From positions 5,677-17,188 of the forward strand of contig DKYK01000011.1 in assembly GCA_002492415.1 (NCBI GenBank): a stretch of 11,512 bases of DNA, written 5' to 3'. The translations under genes were made by a program, and so were the position numbers. The notes under the pieces were generated by a model that was not told the origin of the DNA, made no database searches, and was given only the letters and a program-made list of their open reading frames with translations. Of this stretch, positions 5,995 through 11,512 are shown piece by piece; position 1 is the stretch's first letter; every line of letters begins with the position of its first letter. The stretch is from Christensenella sp. UBA7102 (lineage in GTDB: Bacteria; Bacillota; Clostridia; Christensenellales; UBA1750).

Positions 5995-6797
5995 CGCGCC
6001 GCATCGCGCTGCGCATCGCCTATGACGGCACGAATTACGCGGGCTGGCAAAACCAGGACAATGCGCTGGCTGTGCAGCAGGTGGTGGAGGAGGCGCTGGC
6101 AAAGCTCTCAGGCGGCGGGCGCGTGCCCATCGTCGGCGCGTCGCGCACCGACGCGGGCGTGCATGCGATGGGCCAGGTGGCGCACTTTGATACTGAGACA
6201 CGCATCCCTGGAGAGAAGTTCAGCTTCGCGCTCAATACTCTGCTGCCGCCTGACGTGCGCATTCAGCAGTCCTGGGAAACCGCTCCCGACTTCCATGCCC
6301 GGTTTTCCACGGCGGGGAAGGTGTATGCCTACACCATTGTCAATGCGCCGCACGCTTCTGCCATGCTGGGACGCTATTCCGCGCATTGCCCTGTGCCGCT
6401 GGATGTGGACAGGATGAACACCGCGGCGCAGGACATTGTGGGCGCGCACGACTTTTCTGCGTTCATGGCCTCTGGGGGCACGTCCAAGACATTTGTGCGT
6501 GAAATGAAGGCCGCGCAAGTGTCGCGGGCGGGAGAGCAGGTCTGTTTCATGGTGTGGGGGACGGGCTTTCTCTACAATATGGTGCGCATCATTGCAGGCA
6601 CGCTGATGCTCGTCGGACAGAACAAACTGCCGCAGGACGCGCTGGCCCGCGCCATACGCACGCACGACCGCCTGGACCTGGGCTTTACGGCGCCCGCGCA
6701 AGGGCTGACGTTGATGCGCGTGCTCTACCCGGGCCAGGAAGAGACGGCACGGCGGATCCTCCGCCAAAAACTGTTATTTAACGCGGAAAATGCTTGA
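5991..6797 (+). CDS. truA: tRNA pseudouridine(38-40) synthase TruA
   Basis: A 268-residue cytosolic enzyme that converts U38-U40 of tRNA anticodon arms to pseudouridine. The N-terminal motif AYDGTNYAGWQNQ (10-22) and the active-site motif SRTDAGVHA (51-59), with catalytic Asp54, are intact. GTGFLYNMVRIIAGTL in the C-terminal half is the other family hallmark. Length is typical. The start is a GTG at 5991 that overlaps the ecfT stop as GTGA, with GGAG (5979-5982) 8 nt upstream. The position between ecfT and rplM is conserved in many Firmicutes. The stop codon (6795-6797) lies inside the -35 box of the rplM promoter, so the truA end and the ribosomal promoter share bases. Confidence 0.95.
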   Translation: MTRRIALRIAYDGTNYAGWQNQDNALAVQQVVEEALAKLSGGGRVPIVGASRTDAGVHAMGQVAHFDTETRIPGEKFSFALNTLLPPDVRIQQSWETAPDFHARFSTAGKVYAYTIVNAPHASAMLGRYSAHCPVPLDVDRMNTAAQDIVGAHDFSAFMASGGTSKTFVREMKAAQVSRAGEQVCFMVWGTGFLYNMVRIIAGTLMLVGQNKLPQDALARAIRTHDRLDLGFTAPAQGLTLMRVLYPGQEETARRILRQKLLFNAENA

Positions 6798-6822
6798 CGC
6801 AAGTGGGAAAATCAAGTATAAT
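6794..6822 (+). promoter_or_regulatory. Strong sigma-A-type promoter for rplM-rpsI
   Basis: TTGACG (6794-6799) and a perfect TATAAT (6817-6822) are spaced by 17 nt. The -35 box contains the truA TGA stop. The predicted transcription start is near 6829, where the leader stem begins. This is the best promoter in the window and fits a highly expressed ribosomal protein operon. Confidence 0.85.
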
Positions 6823-6829
6823 ATACGTT

Positions 6830-6893
6830 GCGTTGAACTGTGACCATTAGCCCCGGTTGCTGGAACGACATGTCTGTGGCGACTGACCAACGC
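6830..6893 (+). promoter_or_regulatory. Candidate ribosomal-protein leader RNA (L13-type) upstream of rplM
   Basis: GCGTTG (6830-6835), right at the predicted 5' end of the transcript, can pair with CAACGC (6888-6893). Inside it, CGGTTGC (6854-6860) can pair with GCGACTG (6879-6885) over 7 pairs including two G-T wobbles. The shape, a closing stem around an inner hairpin with an asymmetric internal loop, resembles autoregulatory leaders of ribosomal protein operons. An L13 leader family is known upstream of rplM in Firmicutes. Whether this is that family needs a covariance-model search. Confidence 0.45.
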
Positions 6894-6925
6894 GCACAGG
6901 CGACAGAAATTTACTTCAATAATTT

Positions 6926-6931
6926 GGAGGG
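6926..6931 (+). promoter_or_regulatory. Ribosome binding site fixing the rplM GTG start
   Basis: GGAGGG lies 7 nt before the GTG at 6939 but 19 nt before the ATG at 6951, so the GTG is the start. AGGG (6928-6931) can pair with CCCT (6935-6938) across a 3 nt loop, which could weakly mask the site. Confidence 0.75.
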
Positions 6932-6938
6932 AAACCCT

Positions 6939-7370
6939 GTGAAATCGTATATGGCTAAGGCTGAAACCGTACAGAGAAAGTGGTACGTTGTGGATGCCGA
7001 GGGCATGGCGCTCGGACGCCTGGCGTCTCAGGTAGCGGCCATTCTCCGCGGCAAGAACAAGCCGACTTACACGCCTCATGTCGATACCGGCGATCATGTG
7101 ATCATCCTCAACGCAGATAAGGTGGTTCTCACCGGTAAAAAGCTCGATCAGAAATTCTACCGCCGCCATTCCGGTTATCCGGGCGGCCTGAAGGAAACCT
7201 CTTACAAGATCTTGATGGAGACAAAGTCGGATCTGGCGGTCATCGAGGCCGTCCGCGGCATGCTCCCCAAGAATGCGCTGGGCCGTCAGATGATCAAGAA
7301 GCTGCGCGTCTACAAGGGCGCTGAGCACGATCATCAGGCGCAGAACCCCGAAGTTCTGAACCTGAAGTAA
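6939..7370 (+). CDS. rplM: 50S ribosomal protein L13
   Basis: A 143-residue large-subunit ribosomal protein that binds 23S rRNA early in 50S assembly. The hallmark stretches are all present: RKWYVVDAEGMALGRLAS, ILRGKNKPTYTPHVDTGDHV, LTGKKLDQKFYRRHSGYPGG and GMLPKNALGRQM, then KKLRVYKGAEHDHQAQNPE. The frame is open from 6840, but the GTG at 6939 has a well-placed SD. It gives the N-terminus MKSYMAKAETVQRKW, as in other clostridial L13 proteins. Its own promoter and leader lie just upstream, and rpsI follows after 19 nt as the second gene of the operon. Readthrough from truA is possible, since no terminator is seen between them. Confidence 0.97.
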   Translation: MKSYMAKAETVQRKWYVVDAEGMALGRLASQVAAILRGKNKPTYTPHVDTGDHVIILNADKVVLTGKKLDQKFYRRHSGYPGGLKETSYKILMETKSDLAVIEAVRGMLPKNALGRQMIKKLRVYKGAEHDHQAQNPEVLNLK

Positions 7371-7389
7371 GAGGAAAGGAGAATAACAC

Positions 7390-7782
7390 ATGGCAGCATT
7401 AGCATATCAGGCCACTGGCCGCCGCAAGAAGTCCGTCGCCCGTGTTCGTCTCGTTCCCGGCGAGGGCAAGATCCTCATCAACAATCGCGATATTGAAAAT
7501 TACTTTGGTCTGGAAACCCTGAAGATGACCGTTCGTCAGCCGCTTGCGCTGACCGATACCGGCGCTCGCTTTGACGTTCTTGTCAATGTCTACGGCGGCG
7601 GCACCACCGGACAGGCGGGTGCGATTCGTCATGGCATTTCCCGTGCGTTGTGCAAGGCGGATGCTGACCTGCGTCCCGCGCTGAAGAAAGCCGGTCTCCT
7701 CACCCGCGATCCCCGCATGAAGGAACGCAAGAAGTACGGCCTCAAGGCAGCCCGTCGCGCACCGCAGTTCTCCAAGAGATAA
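7390..7782 (+). CDS. rpsI: 30S ribosomal protein S9
   Basis: A 130-residue small-subunit ribosomal protein located on the 30S head. It starts with the typical QATGRRKKSVARVRL and contains VNVYGGGTTGQAGAIRHGISRAL. It ends in the basic tail LLTRDPRMKERKKYGLKAARRAPQFSKR, whose terminal Ser-Lys-Arg reaches the P-site tRNA in bacterial ribosomes. Length is standard. AAAGGAG (7374-7380) provides the SD. It is the last gene of the rplM-rpsI operon and is followed by a strong terminator. Codon use is still G/C-ending like the genes before it. Confidence 0.97.
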   Translation: MAALAYQATGRRKKSVARVRLVPGEGKILINNRDIENYFGLETLKMTVRQPLALTDTGARFDVLVNVYGGGTTGQAGAIRHGISRALCKADADLRPALKKAGLLTRDPRMKERKKYGLKAARRAPQFSKR

Positions 7783-7812
7783 TTGGTCGCGTTTTTACAA
7801 TCAAAAACTTTC

Positions 7813-7850
7813 AAAACCTCGGAAATACGATATTTCCGGGGTTTTTCTTT
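7813..7850 (+). terminator. Intrinsic terminator after rpsI
   Basis: AAACCTCGGAAATA (7814-7827) pairs with TATTTCCGGGGTTT (7831-7844) around a CGA loop. The stem is 14 bp with one T-G wobble, and the run TTTTTCTTT follows at 7842-7850. It is the strongest hairpin in the window and would end rplM-rpsI transcription 31 nt past the stop codon. Confidence 0.9.
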
Positions 7851-7901
7851 ATAATATAATTCGGTTTTACTGGTTTTGACGAAAGTTTTCCCTCTTCATA
7901 G

Positions 7902-8170
7902 AAAAACGGCATCAATCTGTCTTCTTCTCTTGTTACAGATACCGTCCGTGAAGCTCTGCAAAAAGAAATGATCACTGGTAGACTCATCCTCCACAGTGAG
8001 CAAGGGTCTCAACACTCATCCCAAGCCTATTTCGATCTGGTGTAAGCATACCACGCTTCGCCCCCAATATTCAATTCCAGCTGTCCCCACAATAGAGCGG
8101 GGATAAGAATGTCTCTGGCATTTTAAAAATGGAATGCTTGAACTTAAACCATGGACGATATAGAAACCAA
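7902..8170 (+). pseudogene. Decayed IS3-family transposase (OrfB integrase) fragment
   Basis: This gene-poor gap holds a degraded piece of an IS3-family DDE transposase. From 7902 one frame reads SLVTDTVREALQKEM and then GRLILHSEQGSQHSSQAYF. This aligns with the family segment around the second catalytic Asp, usually HSDxGSQY; here that Asp is Glu. A TAA at 8043-8045 interrupts it. The same frame then continues AYHASP, and further on SSCPHNRAG, which resembles the family's AYHISPSMS and CPYDNA stretch. After another stop, a shifted frame from 8120 reads ILKMECLNLN, like the LKTEC segment near the catalytic Glu. At least two stops and a frame change make it non-functional. No terminal inverted repeats or target duplications were found, and the N-terminal half is absent. 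The match is recalled by eye from family consensus. Confidence 0.65.
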
Positions 8171-8171
8171 C

Positions 8172-8188
8172 TTTACGCAGATCTGACA
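8172..8188 (+). promoter_or_regulatory. Possible PhoP-type operator upstream of pstS
   Basis: TTTACG (8172-8177) and CTGACA (8183-8188) are hexamers 11 bp apart, on the same face of the helix, just upstream of the pstS promoter. They resemble the TTnACA direct repeats bound by PhoP in Firmicutes. The match is imperfect, and phosphate control of this operon is expected from biology rather than shown here. Confidence 0.25.
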
Positions 8189-8220
8189 GAGCCATGGTAA
8201 CGGATTTGATGTTCGGTCGG

Positions 8221-8226
8221 TATAAT
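8221..8226 (+). promoter_or_regulatory. -10 box of the pst operon promoter
   Basis: A perfect TATAAT lies 46 nt before the pstS ATG. The hexamer 17 nt upstream (8198-8203, TAACGG) is a poor -35, which would fit an activator-dependent promoter. Confidence 0.5.
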
Positions 8227-8257
8227 GAAGCCGTAATCGAAAAGGTTATAAAAGCAA

Positions 8258-8263
8258 AAGGAG
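8258..8263 (+). promoter_or_regulatory. Ribosome binding site fixing the pstS start
   Basis: AAGGAG sits directly against an in-frame ATG at 8264 but 9 nt before the ATG at 8273. The second ATG is therefore the likely start, and it gives a standard lipoprotein signal. Confidence 0.7.
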
Positions 8264-8272
8264 ATGTTGATT

Positions 8273-9097
8273 ATGAAAGCAAAAAAAGTACTCGTACTGG
8301 CACTCGCCGCAGTTTGTGCCGTATCCATGTTTGCAGGATGCGGAAAACAATCCGGTACAGAAGTGACAGGGACAGTGGCAACGGACGGTTCTACATCGAT
8401 GGAAAAGGTGATCGGCTCGCTGAAGGAAACCTTTGAAGCGGATAACCAGGGCATCACCGTTACATACAATCCCACCGGTTCCGGTTCGGGTATTACAGCA
8501 GTGGCCGAAGGATACTGTGATATTGGCCTTTCCAGCCGTGATCTGAAGGATGAGGAAAAAGCACAGGGGCTTACAGAAACAGTTCTTGCCTACGACGGAA
8601 TTGCGATTATTGTGAATCCTGAAAACCCCGTTTCGGATCTCACCCTTGGAGATATTGCAAAAATCTATACCGGAGAAATCAAAAACTGGAATGAGGTTGG
8701 CGGAGCTGATGCTGACATCGTTTTGATCGGGCGTGAAGCCGGAAGCGGCACACGAGATGGTTTTGAATCGATTACGGGAACTTCAGAAAAGTGCAAGTAT
8801 CGCCAGGAGTTGACCTCCACAGGTGATGTCATTACCACAGTTGCCGGAAACCCCGCCGCCATCGGCTATGCTTCCCTTGCATCCGTAAAGGATAGCGTAA
8901 AAGCGCTCAAAGTCGGCGGCGTGGCACCGAGCGAAGTTACGATTCAAGATGGAAGTTATGTGGTACAGCGTAACTTCGTATTGGTTACGAAAACCGACGG
9001 TGAGTTGTCTGGCGCGGCACAAAAATTTTTCGACTACATTACATCGAGCGATGCTTCGGTAGTAATTCAAAATGCGGGCGCCGTACCGGTAAAATAA
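8273..9097 (+). CDS. pstS: Phosphate-binding lipoprotein PstS
   Basis: A 274-residue extracytoplasmic lipoprotein that captures phosphate for the PstCAB importer. Residues 1-22 form a lipoprotein signal with basic MKAKK, a hydrophobic core and lipobox FAG, followed by Cys23 as the lipidation site. Phosphate-contact loops are recognisable: DGSTSM (38-43), PTGSGSG (67-73), CDIGLSSRD (82-90) and GREAGSGTRDGFE (153-165). The length matches the short PstS of clostridia. Codons are more A/T-ending than in rpsI and the upstream operon. It is the first gene of pstSCAB. A stem-loop directly after its stop may keep its transcript more abundant than the rest. Phosphate is a firm assignment given the neighbours. 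Confidence 0.95.
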   Translation: MKAKKVLVLALAAVCAVSMFAGCGKQSGTEVTGTVATDGSTSMEKVIGSLKETFEADNQGITVTYNPTGSGSGITAVAEGYCDIGLSSRDLKDEEKAQGLTETVLAYDGIAIIVNPENPVSDLTLGDIAKIYTGEIKNWNEVGGADADIVLIGREAGSGTRDGFESITGTSEKCKYRQELTSTGDVITTVAGNPAAIGYASLASVKDSVKALKVGGVAPSEVTIQDGSYVVQRNFVLVTKTDGELSGAAQKFFDYITSSDASVVIQNAGAVPVK

Positions 9098-9103
9098 ATG
9101 AAA

Positions 9104-9130
9104 GAAGCGGCGGCAGAAGCTGCCGCTTTT
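9104..9130 (+). terminator. Stem-loop between pstS and pstC (attenuator or mRNA 3' stabiliser)
   Basis: AAGCGGCGGC (9105-9114) pairs with GCTGCCGCTT (9119-9128) around an AGAA loop, with one G-T wobble, followed by only a short T run. It is probably a partial terminator or an RNase barrier that raises PstS above the membrane subunits, as seen in other binding-protein operons. Confidence 0.6.
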
Positions 9131-9152
9131 CACGATTGAAAGGAATGCAGTG

Positions 9153-10019
9153 ATGAAGAAAAGAAGACTATTTGAACAAATTGTACATGGTATATTCCTT
9201 GTGCTGGGACTTGTTACAGTTGGATTCGTTTTGATGATCACGAGTTATCTTGTTCTGTCTGGCATTCCTGCGATCCGTGAAATAGGTATCTTTCAGTTCT
9301 TGCTTGGAAAGGAATGGGCATCGACGGCGGCAAAACCTTCTTACGGTATTCTACCGTTTATACTGGCCAGTGTTTACGGAACAGCGGGCGCAATACTCAT
9401 AGGTGTGCCGATTGGGTTTATGGCCGCCGTGTATCTTGCCAAACTTGCTCAAACGCAAGTAAAAATCGCTATGGAATCGGCGGTCAGCCTGCTTGCCGGA
9501 ATTCCGTCGGTCGTATACGGACTTGTGGGAATGATCGTGCTCGTCCCCTTTGTCCGAAAGGCGTTCAGCCTGTCGGACGGAGCGAGCCTGTTGGCTGCAA
9601 TCATTGTATTGGCGATTATGATCCTGCCGTCCATTATCAAAGTGTCAATCGCTGCGCTTGAAGCCGTCCCAAAGGAATACGAGGACGCATCTTTGGCGCT
9701 TGGCGCGACACCTGTTGAAACTTATTTCCGTGTTTCCGTCCCAGCGGCAAAGAGCGGTATTGCGGCAGCGGTCGTGCTGGGTGTTGGACGCGCCATCGGC
9801 GAAGCAATGGCCGTGATGATGGTAGCCGGAAATGTAGCCAATATGCCCTCGCTATTTGGCAGTGTGCGTTTTCTCACAACGGCGATTGCCTCTGAAATGT
9901 CCTATTCCGCTGGATTGCAGCGGCAGGCGCTGTTTTCCATTGCACTGGTGCTGTTTTTATTTATCATGCTGATCAACGCAGTGCTCAATTTCTTCTTAAA
10001 GAAGGATAAGGAGGGGTGA
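9153..10019 (+). CDS. pstC: Phosphate ABC transporter permease PstC
   Basis: A 288-residue integral membrane permease, one half of the PstC-PstA channel. It has about six hydrophobic segments, the first at about residues 10-35. The cytoplasmic EAA-type coupling loop reads ALEAVPKEYEDASLALGATPVETYF (about 167-191) and contacts the PstB ATPase. The GIPSVVYGLVG motif and the GVGRAIGEAMAVMMVAGN stretch are typical of PstC. Two adjacent starts exist, GTG 9150 and ATG 9153. AAAGGA (9139-9144) lies 5 and 8 nt away respectively, so ATG is preferred. The stop is 1 nt before the pstA ATG. Length is slightly short for PstC but all conserved parts are present. Confidence 0.95.
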   Translation: MKKRRLFEQIVHGIFLVLGLVTVGFVLMITSYLVLSGIPAIREIGIFQFLLGKEWASTAAKPSYGILPFILASVYGTAGAILIGVPIGFMAAVYLAKLAQTQVKIAMESAVSLLAGIPSVVYGLVGMIVLVPFVRKAFSLSDGASLLAAIIVLAIMILPSIIKVSIAALEAVPKEYEDASLALGATPVETYFRVSVPAAKSGIAAAVVLGVGRAIGEAMAVMMVAGNVANMPSLFGSVRFLTTAIASEMSYSAGLQRQALFSIALVLFLFIMLINAVLNFFLKKDKEG

Positions 10020-10020
10020 G

Positions 10021-10881
10021 ATGAGTCACAAAATGCCAAGCACACGAAAAGGTTATACCCTTACCATGAAACTCCTGATGTGGCTTTCCGTGGGAATTAC
10101 AGCAACGCTTACGCTGTTTACGATCGGATATATTCTGATAAAGGGAATTCCACATATTACATGGGAGCTGATTTCCACAAAGCCGAGCTATCTCTCGGGA
10201 CAAATCGGCATTCTGCCGGACATTTTGAATACGCTGTATATCATTATTGCCGCTTTGCTGGCTGTGCTTCCGCTCGGCGTAGGGGCAGCAATCTATCTGA
10301 CCGAATACGCAAAAAGCAAAAGGCTTGTCGGCATCATCGAGTATGCGGCGGAGACTTTGTCGGGCATTCCCTCTATCATTTACGGACTTGTGGGAATGCT
10401 GTTCTTCTGCCAGTTTCTGAATATGAAAAAATCTCTCGTAGCCGGTGCTCTAACGCTGGTTATCATGAATTTGCCGACCGTTATGCGTACTGCGCAGGAA
10501 AGCCTGAAGACCGTTCCGGCCAGCTTGCGGGAGGGGGCGTTCGGACTGGGCGCAGGCAAATGGCGCGTCATCCGCACCGTGGTGCTTCCCGGTTGTGTGG
10601 ACGGAGTGATTACGGGGTGCATCCTTTCTGTGGGAAGAATTCTTGGAGAATCGGCGGCGCTGCTCTTTACTGCGGGCTTCGCTCATGACCTGAATGGATT
10701 TTTTGATGGGCTCGTCAGTTCAGGCGCTACGCTAACGGTTGCGCTGTATGTTTATGCCAAGGAGCAGGGCGAGTTTGAGGTTGCCTTTGCGATCGCCGCA
10801 ATTTTAATGGTTATGACGCTGATCATCAATCTGGCCGCAGCGCTCGTCAGCCGATATTGGAGGAAAAGGAGAAGTCTATGA
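10021..10881 (+). CDS. pstA: Phosphate ABC transporter permease PstA
   Basis: A 286-residue integral membrane permease, the partner of PstC. About six hydrophobic segments are visible. After the first helix the sequence has ITWELISTKPS, a PstA-like external loop. The SGIPSIIYGLVGM motif follows, then the coupling loop ESLKTVPASLREGAFGLGAGKWRVI with VVLPGCVDGVITG, and SVGRILGESAALLFTAGF. These match PstA rather than PstC. AAGGAGGGG just upstream of the ATG overlaps the end of pstC, so the two subunits are likely translated together. The stop overlaps the pstB start by 4 nt (ATGA). A basic Arg/Lys-rich C-terminus (RYWRKRRSL) lies on the cytosolic side. Confidence 0.95.
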   Translation: MSHKMPSTRKGYTLTMKLLMWLSVGITATLTLFTIGYILIKGIPHITWELISTKPSYLSGQIGILPDILNTLYIIIAALLAVLPLGVGAAIYLTEYAKSKRLVGIIEYAAETLSGIPSIIYGLVGMLFFCQFLNMKKSLVAGALTLVIMNLPTVMRTAQESLKTVPASLREGAFGLGAGKWRVIRTVVLPGCVDGVITGCILSVGRILGESAALLFTAGFAHDLNGFFDGLVSSGATLTVALYVYAKEQGEFEVAFAIAAILMVMTLIINLAAALVSRYWRKRRSL

Positions 10882-11512
10882 AATCAATCATAACAGTAAA
10901 TGACCTGTGCCTGTGGTATGGTAAATCGCAGGCACTAAGAAATATTAATATGGATATTCCGGAAAAGAGTATTACGGCCTTGATTGGCCCGTCGGGTTGC
11001 GGAAAATCCACGTTTTTGAAAACATTAAACAGAATGAATGACCTGATCTCGGGTGTAAGGATTACCGGTGATGTGATGTATAACGGAGAAAATATCTACG
11101 ACAGTTCTGTAGATGTAAATGCGCTTCGGAAGAATATTGGCATGGTGTTTCAGAAACCGAATCCCTTTCCCATGAGTATTTACGACAATATCGCCTATGG
11201 CCCCCGAACGCACGGAGTACGGAGTAAAGTGAAGCTGGACGATATTGTGGAGCGTTCTCTCAGGCACGCGGCTATCTGGGAGGAAGTTAAGGACAGATTG
11301 AAAAAGAATGCTTTGGGGCTCTCCGGCGGTCAGCAGCAGCGCCTTTGCATTGCCCGCGCACTGGCAGTAGAGCCACAAGTTCTTTTGATGGACGAACCCA
11401 CTTCGGCGCTTGATCCGATTTCCACCTCTCATATAGAGGAGCTGGCCATGAAGCTCAAAGAAAAATACACGATTGTTATCGTGACGCACAATATGCAGCA
11501 GGCAGTCCGCAT
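10878..11512 (+). CDS. pstB: Phosphate ABC transporter ATPase PstB (3' end outside the window)
   Basis: The first 211 residues of an ABC ATPase that normally has about 250, cut by the right edge. It powers phosphate import by PstC-PstA from the cytosolic side. Walker A GPSGCGKST (37-45), with the following FLKTLNRMNDL, is the PstB hallmark. The Q-loop is Gln92 in VFQKPNPFPMSIYDN, also specific for PstB. The signature LSGGQQQR is at 148-155, Walker B VLLMDEPTSALDP at 168-180 and the H-loop His204 in VTHNMQQA. All catalytic motifs inside the window are intact. The start ATG (10878) overlaps the pstA stop, and AAAAGGAG lies a few bases upstream. A phoU gene often follows, but it would be outside the window. 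Confidence 0.97.
   Translation, partial: MKSIITVNDLCLWYGKSQALRNINMDIPEKSITALIGPSGCGKSTFLKTLNRMNDLISGVRITGDVMYNGENIYDSSVDVNALRKNIGMVFQKPNPFPMSIYDNIAYGPRTHGVRSKVKLDDIVERSLRHAAIWEEVKDRLKKNALGLSGGQQQRLCIARALAVEPQVLLMDEPTSALDPISTSHIEELAMKLKEKYTIVIVTHNMQQAVR

Noticed and set aside
5104..6201. A long minus-strand open frame opposite ecfT and truA
   Set aside because: It is a shadow of well-supported genes, with Gln/His/Arg-rich sequence and no recognisable domain.
6840..6938. N-terminal extension of L13 starting at GTG 6840
   Set aside because: It would cover the leader stems and start only 11 nt after the predicted transcription start with no SD. GTG 6939 has a good SD and the family N-terminus.
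7850..7860. Two overlapping TATAAT-like hexamers after rpsI
   Set aside because: They lie in the T-tract and tail of the rpsI terminator, have no -35 at usual spacing, and no gene follows for 400 nt.
1..11512. CRISPR arrays, tRNA or rRNA genes, phage or defence genes
   Set aside because: No direct-repeat arrays, cloverleaf-type sequences, rRNA-like stretches, integrases or defence-type domains were seen. The only mobile-element trace is the IS3-family fragment.

Overview
The window looks like chromosomal DNA of a Gram-positive, clostridia-type Firmicute. The support is the group II ECF transporter module next to truA-rplM-rpsI, an order typical of Firmicutes at the end of the ribosomal protein supercluster. 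Strong AGGAGG-type ribosome binding sites, sigma-A-like promoters and a lipoprotein-type PstS also fit. Most of the window (about 1-7800) is GC-rich with G/C-ending codons. No genus can be named from the sequence.

Region 1 (1-about 690): two leftward genes, a VOC/glyoxalase-fold protein followed by the 5' end of an unidentified membrane-anchored protein that runs off the left edge. They face away from region 2.

Region 2 (about 650-6797): one long rightward gene string, probably a single transcription unit with a promoter near 652-680 and a leader of about 120 nt rich in possible hairpins. Order: ECF S component (predicted pantothenate, PanT-like), coaX (type III pantothenate kinase), a single-domain cupin, an alpha/beta-hydrolase-fold protein that has apparently lost its nucleophile and catalytic histidine, ecfA1, ecfA2, ecfT, truA. 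The S component can pair with EcfA1-EcfA2-EcfT to import a vitamin, and CoaX would phosphorylate it as the first step to coenzyme A. Genes are close or overlapping: 8 nt gap at panT/coaX, 25 nt overlap at ecfA1/ecfA2, 8 nt overlap at ecfA2/ecfT, 4 nt overlap at ecfT/truA.

Region 3 (6794-7850): rplM-rpsI, driven by a near-consensus promoter whose -35 box overlaps the truA stop codon. A leader that can fold as a nested stem precedes rplM, and a strong intrinsic terminator follows rpsI.

Region 4 (7851-8230): a gene-poor gap holding a decayed IS3-family transposase fragment, then the promoter zone of the pst operon.

Region 5 (8221-11512): pstS-pstC-pstA-pstB, the high-affinity phosphate ABC importer, with pstB cut by the right edge. 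Codon use here is visibly more A/T-rich than in regions 2-3, and the change coincides with the IS remnant.

No wholly new system is evident. The most unusual items are the degenerate hydrolase and cupin between coaX and the ECF module, the unassigned structured leader of the vitamin operon, and the composition break marked by an IS scar.
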